NCBI RefSeq assembly: GCF_000327385.1
Contig: NW_008706746.1
Span: 8,182,825 to 8,246,824, forward strand
Direction: 5' to 3'
DNA length: 64,000 nucleotides
From: Lottia gigantea
Taxonomy: Eukaryota > Mollusca > Gastropoda > Lottiidae
The position numbers and the translations under genes are program-made. The notes under the pieces were generated by a model. The model worked only from the letters and a program-made list of their open reading frames with translations. It did no database searches and was not told where the DNA came from. Positions 1 to 12,029 of the stretch are shown here, piece by piece; the stretch's first letter is position 1, and every line of letters begins with the position of its first letter.

Positions 1-763
1 TCAGCAATCTTTCATTCAAGAATGATTGTAGACAATAAACAATCTATACAACTGAAGCTCTCTTTAAATCCACTCAAGATCATATTGAGAGGCTTAAATG
101 AAAATTTCTTAAGATTTATTTTAGGCACCCATTGTTCCAAGAGAATCGACAACCGTCATCGACTTTCGACAATAGATACCTTTATTGATTAGTTTTACCT
201 GGCTGTTTCATATTTACCGTAGGCCATATTAAGTTTTATTCTTACAATACGATTCAAAAGCCAATCAATAGCGACTGTTCTCAGGTACACGCTAAGAATC
301 AGTTTTCGGTGCTAGTCTGCGTTATCACTGACCGACGTTAACTGGTCATCTTCCAACCAACTAACCTGTGTGTGTAACTATCTGGCGAGGACTGAGGTGA
401 GAAACAAATTAAAACACATTTACATGGACATGGATACTTACGCGAGTATATATACTTGCATAAGAAAATTTACTTATGGTGGCATATGCAAGCATTTGCT
501 TATGGCCCGGTCACACCGGAATGACGTCCTTACTGGGCTGCTACAGCAACAGAAAATTATTATGTTATGGTCGAACGCGTGTTATAAGCGTGAGGAAAGC
601 GTCAAATACGCGTCGTTGAGATTACCATGGAATCGAGAATGTCTTAAGACAAGTAACATCTCCATTAAAGCAATAAAACTGAAGTGAACTGAGCCCACAG
701 ATTTAATCAGAAACGCGCCATGGGACCGCAATATAGTATCATCTATCGCAAGTTGATAGCGAC

Positions 764-973
764 CAGTGGCGGCGCCAACCTCCCGAGTCTGGGAGAACAA
801 ATAGGTACTCAATAGAGGGACAATGTCGCTGCTGAATTGTCGAGGTCGCTTGCCTTTTAAGTTTCGAAATATTGAATTGATTTGGTGCATTCTGACACAT
901 ATTTTGTATAAAAAAATGGGGATACAATTGGGGGTGCAAACCATTCTCTGTACCCCAACTCGCGACGCCACTG
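764..973. mobile_element. hAT-type MITE, family H (copy H1)
   Basis: This 210-bp element has terminal inverted repeats CAGTGGCGGCGCCAAC and (reversed) CAGTGGCGTCGCGAGT. It is flanked by 8-bp direct repeats atagcgac and atatcgac (7 of 8 match). The CAGTGGCG ends and 8-bp target duplication fit the hAT superfamily. It has no coding capacity. Related sequence lies at 33089-33355 and 45070-45218. Confidence 0.75.
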
Positions 974-1117
974 ATATCGACTGCTGTAAAATTTGTAATT
1001 TTAAGGGACTCTTACTCGTGTTTTCTTCTTTTTTGCCGGCGACCAAGTACATTTTTAGCGGCTGTAAGACTGCAAATGGTCGCAGTTCGGTGAGATAACT
1101 AAATGCATCACGAGAAT

Positions 1118-1399
1118 AGGGCTGAAAGGGACAGATTCGCCATTTGTCTTTCGTACCTTAGTCCTTAGTCTCAGAAACGAGATTTTTCTAAGTTAAACTA
1201 AACATTAATAGTGTTCAACTTAAAATCCATGTGAGTCCAGAATTATCCGCTTTTGAAAGACGACGTCTTTTCTTGTAGAGATAATAAATTATATAATTGT
1301 AAAAATGACATAGATATAGAAAGTCAAATTCATATAATAATGGAATACTTATGTAGAGATATTTTTGAAAGAATTACGCAATTCATCTGCCCCTTTACG
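1118..1399 (+). mobile_element. MITE family B (copy B1)
   Basis: It begins aaagggacagattcgccatt and ends near atctgccccttt, a degenerate reverse of the start, so it looks like a complete element of about 280 bp with short inverted ends. The inner text (taccttagt.ctcagaaacg, then ccagaattatccgc) recurs at 3884, 8588 and 43558. The superfamily is not determined. Confidence 0.6.
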
Positions 1400-1617
1400 A
1401 TAAATATATTGACTTGACGTATTTTCAAATCTTGAAGGACATTTTTAGAAAAATATGGGCCTTCTGAGATGTATGTGTCTTTTTTTGTTGTTGTTGTTCG
1501 TCAAGGGGGCACCGGGCATGTAAGAACTTCAATTTGAAACTGGGCGTGAGGGATATGAATCGGAGCCGGGGGCATGATTTCCAAGTTTTATCGTTCAACA
1601 CAGTGTCAGGTTGAGCT

Positions 1618-2035
1618 ACCTCATCGCCCGCATCTTAAACATGTGGACTCAGACAAGTAATTCATTTGCAATCTGTTTCCATGTTAAATCACGAAATTCA
1701 ATCTTCTATAACTTTTCCAGAAATCTCGCTGAAAACTTTCCAATATGTCACACGAAAGCCTGTTCAATACCTAATTTCTGGACAAACATTGAGCGAGTCA
1801 AACTGAACGTAGACCACTACATTTTATCAACATCTTCGTTACTGGCACTGCACACAAAACGACTATTTTAGAATTATCCTTCCGCACTAAAATCTCTCAT
1901 CATCTCAAAAAATCTGAAAGAAAATGTAATTTGACACATCACATTCCAATTCTTGACCAAAAATTGGTCAAATATAGGCATGCAAAACCCCCAAAAGAGA
2001 GGGATTTACATAAAAAAGTTTTAGAGTCCATGTGC
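1618..2035 (-). mobile_element. MITE family C (copy C1)
   Basis: The minus strand matches the family C element at 46434-46909 over most of its length (shared blocks include ttttctggaaaagttat and catattggaaag). One end retains atgtggactcag, a decayed form of the family's terminal repeat. The other end retains the cccctctcttttggggg-like stretch. It is old and non-coding. Confidence 0.6.
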
Positions 2036-2496
2036 TAAATATTGTTATGGAAGTTGGTCTCCCTTGTTTGCAGTCCTCATTATCCAGTTACTTGTACAAC
2101 AACTTGCAAGTCAACATCGGTAATCTCCGTTGATTTACGAAGTCTGGAAATAGAACGAGACTAAATGCGTGCAATATTGGTTATAATGCACGTGCGCGCT
2201 CCACCAATCAGCAGCTGACGACACAACAGATTTGGGAGTTACTTTGAATGTACGACTGGTTTATTTATGTTACCTGATTGGTTTTTAAGTGTATATAAAT
2301 CTTTACTTATAATGCTTGTTAATTCCACATACTTTACCCACAGCAGAGTTGATTATCCTAAACTCCTCTGCCATATAGCAATTCCACTATAATTTTACAT
2401 CGTAATATATATTTAAAAATATTAAATAAGTACGGTCGCTTGTTGAGGACGTGTTTGATTTTTTATATTTATGTTAATTTTACTTATTTTTCATTT

Positions 2497-2640
2497 TCGT
2501 TTGCTGAATTATCATTTTTGTTTACTAATTTCTATTTTTTTTGCTGAATTGTCATTTTTGTTTACTATTTTCTATTTTTGCTTGCTGAATAGTTAACAAA
2601 CATAGAAAATAGTAAACAAAATTGATAATTCAGCAAAAAA
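2497..2640. repeat. Inverted repeat with a duplicated arm
   Basis: Two direct copies of a roughly 40-bp AT-rich sequence (ttgctgaattrtcatttttg...) at about 2497-2536 and 2537-2577 are followed, after a short loop, by one inverted copy at 2601-2640 with only a few mismatches. The arms would form a long hairpin. It lies 550 bp upstream of the esterase gene start. No function is evident. Confidence 0.7.
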
Positions 2641-3191
2641 TAAAAAATAAACCTTTCCTAAACAAACCACCGGAATTTTATCATAAAAACTTTTGTGGTG
2701 TATTGTGGAAAGTGCCAGCAAGTAGACTTCGGTGCATTTCAATCAAATTAAGATTTGTAATCTTCTTTTTATGCTAATTTCGCTACTGACCTTACATTAC
2801 GACATTACAACGGGAATTTGGTAGAAAACTTGTTAGATTACAATGGAGATAAAAAATATCAGAAAAGAGAAAGAAACTATTGTAATCTAATTTTAATTAG
2901 ACTTTGTTACATTATGACACATTTTTTTATATACAAATTAAGAGAGGGTACAAACTTTCATCTGATGTTTTTGGTTTTTGCAATTTCCAAAAAAAAAAAT
3001 TTATTACGGAATAATTATCATGCTAGTAGGGATTTGTATCCAAATTATTCCGACAGAATTTAGATCAATGTCCCTTATATACATTCAATGCTTTCAAAAA
3101 CCATGTAAATCCATTTTTCAATTTCGTTATTCTAATTTCAGAGTGTTGCGGGACAGTACCTGAATGCCTGAGCGTAAAGGGAGGTAATAAT

Positions 3192-5424
3192 ATGGTGTTG
3201 CAGTTCGGATATAAATCAACGCTTGCATTTCTTCTTGTTTTTGTCTGTTGTCTTATAATCTTCTTTGCTTTTCAAACCGACACGATGAAAATAATTGCTT
3301 CCGGAAATCAAAATGAACACGTGACTAATTCTGACCAATCAAATGAGAACAATAAAGAATGTCCCAATGTGTTGAAGTATATGACGTACGGACACTGGAA
3401 ACCTCGGATTGTATCGCGAGAAGAGGTGCAGAAAATGGATGCATTTTTATTACGAGCAAGAAGCCAGCATTTTCTACCCGCTAACTTACAGAGGCGGGAT
3501 GGAAAATGTGGCAATGTGTCCTTTGAAGATATTAGACTGAAGTGGTTCCGCCCCTTGTGTCATCCAAAAGGTCCCACCCCGTGCTGTTATAACAATGTAT
3601 GCGCAAATAAAAGTATCGAGGATTGTGTCTGTAAGGACTGTTATGATATGAGGACCTCTATCAATGCTGAACATGCCGACTGGATTCCCAACCATAAATA
3701 TTGTCAAGTTCCATCTAGAACTGCTCATGAATTATGTGATTTTGTGAAAGGATCGAAGATATTTTTCATGGGCGATTCCTTCATTAGACATATTTACCTA
3801 GCTTTTATCCTATTACTGAAAGACAATTTATTCGATGGTGCAATACGTCCTGGTACTTACAAAGGTATGTTATATTCAATCTATTAAAGGTATAGGTGCG
3901 CCATTTTTTAACCAATCGTACCTTAGTCTCAGAAACGAAAATTCTTTTAGCTAAGCCGATCAACAATAGTGTCCAAAACTCATGGTCAAAATTTGAGAAT
4001 TCTAATCCATGTTTGTCCAGAATTATAAGTTAAAAGACGAGTCGTCTTTTCGTGAGACACTTTATACCATTTATACAAAAGTCAAGAAACAGTATAAGAA
4101 ATTCGTAGCATTATGTATTCTGTATTTTCTAGAGTACAAGATTAAACTCTTGATCCGATATATTTTGTAAAAAGTGATTGGCTGGCAGCTGCAATCGACT
4201 GGTTTATCAGACTTTTGAAGCTAGCTAGTTTTATACTGTTAAAATAGTTCTCAATACATCAATTGTAGAGTGATATAGAAATACCACTGTTATAATAGTG
4301 CTCAATACATCAATTGTAGAGTGATATAGAAATACCACTGTTAAGATAGTGCTCAATACATCAATTGTAGAGCAAAATAAAGATATCAAAACAGAACTTA
4401 AAAAAGTTTTTTTTTTTGGGGGGGGTGGGGGGGAGGGGTTCTGTTTTGATATTTTTAATGAATTGTTTTCATCTCTAATAAATTGTTTGAGAAAAGCAAA
4501 AAGAGCTTTCAGTAATTCATCTATATGTATAAATAGACTTATTAACTCTTTCTGTACAATGGGTTAACTTAACTGTGATTTTGGGATAATTACAATGTGG
4601 CGAATATCAGCTGACATAAACCAGCTGAAAAGAATTCGACAGAAGCGGCGGCTAATGGCGGCGGCTTAAGGGTCTATGCTATATAATAAGTAGCGGAGCC
4701 AAAGGGAGGGGAGCCACTGTATATGAAGCTATTTGTGGACTTACTCTATCCAAATATACAATGGACTGTTCGTGGTTGTATTCCATGTCGCCTCCGAGTG
4801 TGCTCGAATATCATTGCTTAACAATAGATTAATAATTTGATCCTTTTGAATGAATTTTTAATTTCAGGTCTCCATGATTCATGTACTGGGCTAGATATGT
4901 TTACAGAGAAACAATGTCGTAGTTTACTGGATCAATTCTCAACCTTATGTAATTCAACTGTGTATTTATATTTTAACGAATTTGCTTCCACTAAACATGG
5001 AACACAAATTCAACAAGTTATGAACACCCACGCGAGAGATCCAAAAGCATATTTTATTGTTGGAACAGGCTTACACGACGGTTTTAAAATTACACGAACG
5101 TGGAATAAGATATTATCGCCAGTTCTAAATTTCTGGAAAACACAAGGAGTGGATACCTCTAAGTTTTTGTGGCATGCAATGCACGCACCGGGGCTGTTGA
5201 AAACACCCTTTAAGCCAAGTCAACATAGACATAATGTTATAAAATATAACAAAGCAATGAAGAAATTATTAACTGAGTATAATGTGCCAATATTTGAAAC
5301 ATTTAATTTAACAGACGGTGTTAATAGTTTTGATGGACCTCACTACGGACAAGGTGTCAATTTATTGAAAGCCAAAATTATTTTGGAATTTTTCCGTGAA
5401 CAAAGATCAAATAAAACGTTGTGA
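3192..5424 (+). CDS. PC-esterase domain membrane protein, two exons (3192-3864, 4868-5424)
   Basis: The spliced product is 409 residues. Residues 1-9 are a short cytosolic tail and about 10-27 form one hydrophobic segment, so a type II signal-anchored (probably Golgi or secretory) protein is inferred. The lumenal part has a Cys-rich block (C-C-Y-N-N-V-C near 131-137, then C-V-C-K-D-C) followed by the esterase core: G194-D195-S196 in IFFMGDSFIRH, and the C-terminal D380-G-P-H383-Y of the Asp-His pair. These are the nucleophile and acid/base motifs of the PC-esterase (Pmr5/Cas1p-like, SGNH) fold, which transfers or removes acyl groups on glycans. The substrate here is unknown. The donor AAAG/GTATGT ends exon 1 and the acceptor ATTTCAG starts exon 2, both phase 1, giving an uninterrupted frame across YKG-LHDSCTG. 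The ATG at 3192 was chosen because the membrane segment follows directly. The frame stays open upstream to an AG at 3140-3141, so a 5' exon is possible. An ATTAAA lies at 5519. The domain is clear; the exact orthologue is not. Confidence 0.85.
3884..4105 (+). mobile_element. MITE family B (copy B2) in the esterase intron
   Basis: It starts aaaggtataggtgcgccatt and shares taccttagtctcagaaacga and the following ccatgtttgtccagaattat segment with copy B1. It is inserted 20 bp inside the 5' splice site. Confidence 0.55.
4234..4372 (+). repeat. 51-bp minisatellite, short array (about 2.7 units)
   Basis: The unit contains gctcaatacatcaattgtag then agtgatatagaaataccact and repeats every 51 bp. It is the same family and orientation as the array at 9170-10226 and opposite to that at 36751-37379. 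It lies in the esterase intron. Confidence 0.9.
4382..4453. repeat. Intronic hairpin with a T- and G-rich loop
   Basis: The arms gatatcaaaacagaac (4382-4397) and gttctgttttgatatt (4438-4453) are complementary at 15 of 16 positions. The 40-base loop holds a T run and then four or more G runs (4418-4438), so the transcribed strand of the esterase pre-mRNA could form a hairpin or a G-quadruplex. Confidence 0.7.
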
Positions 5425-5720
5425 CGTTACTTGTTAATTTTCCATCCCGAGATGCTTAGAAGACAGGTCCCCATCACATACTATCTCAGGCGTCTCTGAT
5501 GGAGGCTAGTTATTCTCAATTAAACTATCATGTTATATGTCCCGTCCCAGTAGTTGGTTGTGCTAATACCCATCATGGGAGCTAACTCTTGTATTTATTT
5601 AATTTATTGAATTGGAAGTCCTCACATGATTTATATAATATCTATACAGACACATCTTCATTAAATCTAAAATTTGACCATTGAATTAACCTTTTAGGAA
5701 AACAAGTCACCAATCAGACT
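5425..5720. other. Downstream region of the esterase gene
   Basis: This is the probable 3' untranslated region. An ATTAAA at 5519 could be a variant poly(A) signal, and a canonical AATAAA occurs only at 6162. I see nothing else. Confidence 0.4.
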
Positions 5721-5724
5721 TTTC

Positions 5725-5830
5725 ATGTATATAAATAACGGAACACAATTTCATGGTATACTACTCTTAGTTATATTGCACACAACGTTTCAATAATCTA
5801 CATAGTCATCATCAGGTGAAATGAGGAAGT
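5725..5830 (-). repeat. Dispersed repeat with CTGATGA...GAAAC core (copy 1)
   Basis: On the minus strand the segment reads cacctgatgatgactatgt, then gattattgaaacgttgtg. A related copy lies at 63020-63110 (+). CTGATGA and GAAAC are separated by 17 bases. The pattern resembles the tail of a retroelement and the two conserved boxes of a hammerhead ribozyme, but stem II is not evident. Confidence 0.45.
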
Positions 5831-6195
5831 ATCATACTAGAACGCATTTAAATATTTGCTAATCTTTATGTACTTCTAGCGTTTATCTTTTATGAAACTC
5901 AGAAATTTTGTTTTTAATTTGGTTTTCACATCTGACGAACTAAAATAGATATCACTTATTGTCAACTTTACCAAAACTGGACAAAATGTTAAATATTTGT
6001 TGATTTTAATTTTTCTCTTCGAGAGAACAGATAACGTAAATTGAGAAATATTTGAGTTAGTAACAGTTGACGATAAGCAGCTCTTATTAAGTCTTCGAAA
6101 CACAATCGGGTCATCGGGTCGTTTGTATTTTATTTGACAGCTAGGTTAAACACACGTATGTAATAAACGGTATAAATCCAATCTAAGAGTAGATA

Positions 6196-6370
6196 TTCTA
6201 GTTAGTTTGCGATATCAGCATCCGCTGGAAGCGAACGTTAACTTGTCATCTACCTACCTATCTTTACTATCAGATCCAACTACCAACTACTACGACTACC
6301 AACAACTACCTAGTTTGTGATATCAGCATCCGCTGGAAGCGAACGTTAACTTGTCATCTACCTACCACCT
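6196..6370 (+). repeat. Family D repeat, tandem pair
   Basis: The phrase gatatcagcatccgctggaa followed by gcgaacgttaacttgtcatc occurs twice about 103 bp apart, separated by a ccaactaccaactactacga-like low-complexity stretch. Diverged copies lie at 44818-45056 (+), 35446-35660 (-), and more weakly near 310-360. Confidence 0.75.
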
Positions 6371-6680
6371 AGATATTCTAGTTTCTGTCACAATTAACTG
6401 AAGATGATCATTTTGAAACACAATGCTACCCTTTACATCATGTGACTTCAATATATTGGTTTATTCAGTTTTATTTGCATTATGAAAGCAATGGATGCCA
6501 TGATGTTTGCCCTAATGCTTTTGACAGATCATTCAATGTCAGTATGATAAGGTGTCGGTTCAACATCCTTTGAAGGGAAGTTAATGTAGATGCTATGAAC
6601 AATGCGCTTTCATCATCCATCGTTAAAGGTGTGCATATAAACGTTATATTATAAATCTAGATTGGATAAATTTCACTATA

Positions 6681-6878
6681 TTGACAATCCATGTTCCGGA
6701 AACTGAATTAAAATTTAATCTTTGGCATAACATCACCATCGACAATTTAACATTTAATAAAGATGATTATCTGCCGGCAGCGGAATGTTACCAGTGTTAT
6801 TTAAGCGTTGACGGATGTTTGTCAAGAAAAAATGTGATATTTGCGTTCAATAAACCACAATTTTCTGGTCGATGGTAG
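6681..6878 (+). other. Unassigned small ORF
   Basis: This is a 65-codon frame with a Cys cluster (AECYQCYLSVDGC). No splice border or family is recognised. It may be chance or a relic exon downstream of the esterase gene. Confidence 0.15.
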
Positions 6879-6899
6879 AGATTGAAACTTTACAGAGCT

Positions 6900-8580
6900 A
6901 TGTGATAATGACCGGGGATTTAAAAAATAATCTCAATAATTATCATCGCCTGAACAATTAAAAAAACAGCATTTCGAAATAACTTGTAAACAATCTACTT
7001 CTCTTTCTTTTTGTTTTTTTGCTCTAACTTTTAAATGTTCGATTGTAGAGTAAGCAACCCAAACTTCATATGATGATCACTTAAAAAAAACAACTTAGTT
7101 AACGAGTGTACGTGTGTATAAAGGCAACCTCACACCATAGTGGTCACCAGTTACATGTGGTTGCGATTAAGAATAATTGCCTTAAGTTCCCAACGTAACT
7201 CTCATGCAAATGAGTTAAGAAATGCATTCGAAACTTATTGCCACTTTCATTACAGTACGCAACCTTTAGAATTCGTTGGTAGCTTTTAAAACATCCACTC
7301 ATCATGTTTAACTATTTTCGCATTTAGTACATCATATAAAGGTATTATAAGGCTTTCACGGCACCAAAAGAAAGACAACTGCCATCGCACAAAGCACCAT
7401 TTCACTGTATTAAAAAATACGCCTTCCCTCCTGCGAGTGGCTGGTTTGCGCAAAGAAAAACAATTTTTGAATTTTGTTTGTATTATATTTTTGATGAGAA
7501 TTGGTATAACAGCTGAAAATAGAACTGTTAATCTTATATGATATAAGTATAAGAAAGCATTGCGTATTCAAAATTTGTTTTACAGAGGACAGTTTTCGGA
7601 CTCTCATTTTGTCGCTAAAAATATTGGTGGTAAATATACCTCTTACTTGAAGAATGATGTATGTATACCCTTTCAAGGCCGAATTCATTCTATGTGGTAG
7701 CAGTCCTTTAATTGACAGCAATCGAAATATCCTCGCACGAAGTTTTTCACTTCAACAATTTCTATTTTACCTCGGGGTATGGTCGTCACTTGGCGATAAC
7801 TGTATTTATCAATTGAAACAAGAGAGAGTGGAGTGTTAGCCTATTTTGATTAGATTAACATTTTGAGTGAGAAAACATGTCAACGATGCAAATCAATTGA
7901 GTTTGAAACTTTCAATTCTATTATAGACAGTGTAAGAAATTTCAGAAAATTTTCAATTTTCTAAACTCATCTAATCAAATGGTACCAAATGAAATTGATA
8001 TTATTCGGTTTAAGAGAAGACAAGTGTTTTATTGGTCCCTAATGACCTGCTTACAGGTCGCTGAGTCCCAACGATAATTTTATTTAGAAATAACGAGATA
8101 CGGCATTATGTTTTAGGCAACAAAGCCATTATAAACAAGACTTAGACTCGCAGTTTGGAAACAAGCCCAACTGTTTGACTCATACCAATTTCAATGTGTT
8201 GAAAGGAAAACGGCATTTAAGTATGTATTTTCATACAAATTGTGAGTATACGTCCTAACTTCTGTGGATTACCCCCATGCAACATCCATACTAAGTAAAG
8301 GCCAGTTTCAAATTGAATAGCATATCAAATAAAATGCAAATACATGTAAAGCGAATACGAATAGACGAGGTACGGTGTCCGGTGTGGTGTGCGATGCGGA
8401 ATAGTGAACACACGAGGTACAGGTCGAGACATTGTGCGGGCACAATTCGTTTCTTCTATTTTCTACTGTATCGATAATCACGCCCCGTACAGCACAATTA
8501 TTACAGCAACTGTTCATGAACATCAACAGATGTTTAAGTTGTTCATGTATATAAGGTTTCAGGCGATTGCGGTTGTAAAA
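6900..8580. other. Gene-free stretch
   Basis: AT-rich unique sequence. The open frames here are short and show no domain, splice or repeat signal that I can support. Confidence 0.5.
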
Positions 8581-8587
8581 ATAACAT

Positions 8588-8960
8588 TTTAAAAAACAAA
8601 TTCGCCATTTTGGGGGGTTGAGTTTGAGTATTGAATATATGTAAAAAGTCTTCAGTAGTACTAGAAATGTACAAAAATCGCATAATTTCTTCAAAAATAC
8701 CTCAAACTAGGAATTTCACTTTTTTCTATATATGTCTTTCCCAACTTCAATAGGGACGCAGACTGAAAGTAAGTCTGTTGTCTGAAAATCGCATAGCGTC
8801 AAACTCTGAATACAACATGAATTTTTAGGTTCTGTTTTAATATTTCTATTTTTATGTGTTTTCTATATATGACAAAGTCTCAAGAAAAAACGAATCGTCA
8901 TTTTAACTTTCAAACGCGGATAATTCTGCTTAGCTAAATAAGGACGGCAATTTGTACCTT
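8588..8960 (-). mobile_element. MITE family B (copy B4)
   Basis: The minus orientation aligns with copy B3 at 43558-43800: attcgccatttt at one end, tactagaaatgt and aatacctcaaactagg in the middle, and cttcaaacgcggataattct near the other end. About 100 bp near 8740-8840 has no counterpart in B3 and may be a later insertion. Confidence 0.55.
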
Positions 8961-9169
8961 TATTATTCTCCACTATAACATTATTTGACAAAATAAGTTG
9001 CGATGGACATTGGTTGTATTGGATATTGGATTTTTATATTATTCTACGATGCAGATGCCTTGCTAAGTGCCATTTGTTTTGCAACAACTAGCTTTTTTTA
9101 ATAGTAAAAATTGCTTACACCAACTTATTAAGGCGTTTTTGAAAAAATACATTACATTACAATAATAAA

Positions 9170-10226
9170 ATAGTGCTCAATACATCAATTGTAGAGTGAT
9201 ATAGAAATACCACTGTTATAATAGTGCTCAATACATCAATTACAGAGCGATATAGAAATACCACTGTTAAAATAGTGCTCAATACATCAATTGTAGAGTG
9301 ATATAGAAATACCACTGTTATAATAGTGCTCAATACATCAATTGTAGAGCGATATAGAAATATCACTGTTATAATAGTGCTCAATACATCAATTGTAGAG
9401 TGATATAGAAATACCACTGTTATAATAGTGCTCAATACATCAATTGTAGAGCGATATAGAAATACCACTGTTAAAATAGTGCTCAATGCATCAATTGTAG
9501 AGTGATATAGAAATACCACTGTTAAAATAGTGCTCAATGCATCAATTGTAGAGTGATATAGAAATACCACTGTTAAAATAGTGCTCATTACATCAATTGT
9601 AGAGTGATATAGAAATATTACTGTTAAGATGGTGCTCAATACTTCAATTGAAGAGCGATATATAAATACCACTATTAAAATAGTGCTCAATGCATCAATT
9701 GTGGAGTGATATAGAAATACCACTGTTAAAATAGTGCTCAATGCATCAATTGTAGAGTGATATAGAAATACCACTGTTAAAATAGTGCTCAATGCATCAA
9801 TTGTAGAGCGATACAGAAATATCATTGTTAAAATAGTACTCAATACATCAATTGTAGAAAGATATGAAAAATCACTGTTACCACATTGCTCAATACACCA
9901 ATTGTAGAGCGATATAGAAATACCACTGTTAAAATAGTGCTCAATATATCAATTGTAGAGCGATATAGAAATACCACTGTTATAATGGTGCTCAATACAT
10001 CAATTGTAGAGTGATATAGAAATACCACTGTTATAATAGTGCTCAATACAACAATTGTAGAGTGATATAGAAATACCACTGTTATAATAGTGCTCAATAC
10101 ATCAATTGTAGAGTGATATAGAAATATCACTGTCAAAATAATGCTCAATACAACAATTGAAGAGTGATATAGAAATACCACTGTTAAAATAGTGCTCAAT
10201 GCATCAATTGTAGAAATACAGAAATA
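9170..10226 (+). repeat. 51-bp minisatellite array, about 20 units
   Basis: About 1.06 kb of tandem 51-bp units (gctcaatacatcaattgtag, agtgatatagaaataccact, gttaaaatagt). Units differ at a few positions (spacer gttataatagt or gttaaaatagt; gcgatat or gtgatat). Because 51 is divisible by three, the minus strand stays open and encodes a 17-residue hydrophobic repeat. I read this as a by-product, not a gene. Confidence 0.95.
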
Positions 10227-10983
10227 TAAATACCTATTTAATAGTTTTATCGTCATATACATGGATTATGTTGTCAAGTCATGGTACCAAGTAAGTCCAT
10301 TGATGAATACATGACCAAATTTGAAAATGTAAATTTTAAGTTCACTCCAAGAGATAGAATGCTTTTAAAAATGGTTATGGTTTTCTTTATGATGATTTAA
10401 AAGTAAAGTGATCAATATTCATTTCTTCAAACGAAGTTAAATTGATTTCTGATTTTTTTCCAGATCTGTTAACAACGATAGTTATCAAGTGGTAACAAGT
10501 TAAAATCGCTGGAAATCTACTCAAACACGATTCAAATATCATTCAACTGAGTGATGCTGTTTGAAAATGACAGATATGTTACAACATCGATTCAGTGAAG
10601 AAAAGGTTAATTCTATTTAGGCCTCTTTATGAAAACAGATTGATTTTACGTCAGCAGTATTCACATTTATGGCATAAAAACGTCACTTATGATACTTAAT
10701 GCATATTAGAATATTATGATAAAAAAACAACAGCTTCTGAATCAGCGATCAAAGCTATACAGTACATTATTGAAGTGTATAACTGCATTACAGGGTCTTT
10801 TAATAGCAGCGCCAAATACTAAAGTCTTCATTTCCAACTACAAGGTGTTTAGAAGAAATTGTACCCTTATATAACAATCTGGTGATCTTGAGTTAATAAT
10901 CAATGCTCAGATGATTGGTCAATGACAAGCTGGTATAACCCATCGTATCACGAATACGGATTTTGATATGGTCTTAGTAGCCT

Positions 10984-11105
10984 GTATTAAAGGGACAGAT
11001 ACGGCATTTGAGGGTTTGATTTTAGTCTTGAATATACGTCAATAGTCTTCATAAGTACTAGAAAATAATTGTTTTAAAAATACTTCGAACTAGGAATATT
11101 ACTGT
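10984..11105 (-). mobile_element. MITE family B, one end (copy B5)
   Basis: It starts aaagggacagatacggcatt and continues gagggtttgattttagtctt, matching the distal end of B3 and B4. Together with B1 it shows that both ends of the family carry the same aaagggacagat terminus. Confidence 0.5.
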
Positions 11106-11679
11106 TCGCAAACACATTTTCATAACGAGTGATTTGATTTGATTAGCTGAAATTTTACAAGCAAGACAGCAGCGCCCATTCTTATTGGTCAATATTTAGC
11201 TATGAATATGTAATTTTTCCACGATTTCAAGGAAGTATGACGAATGGGGGTGTGGTTTGCACACGATGGTAAGAACCGCACGTAGTGTCGCGTGGGCCTG
11301 GTGGTAGACAGGATTCTCCAGATCCTTGTAAAATGGATGTTTCTATCTTTCTTTCCCTTTTTAGTCTATTAAAAGCAAAGTAGTGAACTGTAAAAGGTAA
11401 ATGTCAGACCTTATGCAATGTGTGATCTAAACGGACTGAATGACAGAACACACGTCTGAATAATTTAAGTCGACATTTCATAATTACAGTTCAGCTTCTG
11501 AGACATGTAATTTGTTTTGATCTTCATCTCACTTCCTTCTAAACTGACTGCGTATAATTTGCGATCTTGCATTACCTGCGATTAAAATGGTCTTCAATCG
11601 AGATCTAATTCCCCACTGTGTGATGTAATATGATCTAAGTTGCATTGTATATTTGATCTGGTCTATGAATTAAACTTCT

Positions 11680-12020
11680 TGTTATTTGATATGAATTTCT
11701 TGGTATAAAATGTAAACTTTTTGGTATTTGATATGAATTTCTTGATATAAAATGTAAACGTCTTGGTATTTGATATGAATTTCTTGGTTTAAAATGTAAA
11801 TGTCTTGGTAATTGATATGAATTTCTTGGTATAAAATGTAAATGTCTTGGTAATTGATATGAATTTCTTGGTATAAAATGTAAATGTCTTGGTAATTGAT
11901 ATGAATTTCTTGGTATAAAATGTAAACTTCTTGGTATTTGATATGAATTTCTTGGTATAAAATGTAAACTTTTTGGTATTTGATATGAATTTCTTGGTAT
12001 GAAATGTAAACTTCTGGAAT
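11680..12020. repeat. 42-bp minisatellite array, about 8 units
   Basis: The unit tgatatgaatttcttggtat plus aaaatgtaaacttcttggta and two more bases repeats every 42 bp. Three central units share the variant aaatgtcttggtaattga, which suggests local duplication. All minus frames stay open because of the unit length. Confidence 0.95.
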
Positions 12021-12029
12021 GTGATTTTT

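Larger units (their letters stand above)
3865..4867 (+). other. Intron of the PC-esterase gene, packed with repeats
   Basis: This 1003-bp phase-1 intron starts GTATGT and ends TTTCAG. It holds a B-family MITE at its 5' end, nearly three copies of the 51-bp minisatellite, and a hairpin with a T- and G-rich loop. No extra exon is needed for a continuous esterase domain. Confidence 0.8.

Noticed and set aside
582-1098. Open frames on both strands around 582-1098
   Set aside because: They run through the hAT-type MITE H1 and show no independent coding signal.
8308-8694. 128-residue minus-strand frame with several Cys
   Set aside because: It overlaps the MITE B4 border, has an overlapping frame on the other strand, and shows no domain or splice support.
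9157-10262. Long minus-strand open frames encoding a 17-residue hydrophobic repeat (LSTILTVVFLYHSTIDV)
   Set aside because: The 51-bp unit is divisible by three, so frames stay open by arithmetic. Substitutions hit all codon positions and the array continues outside the frame.
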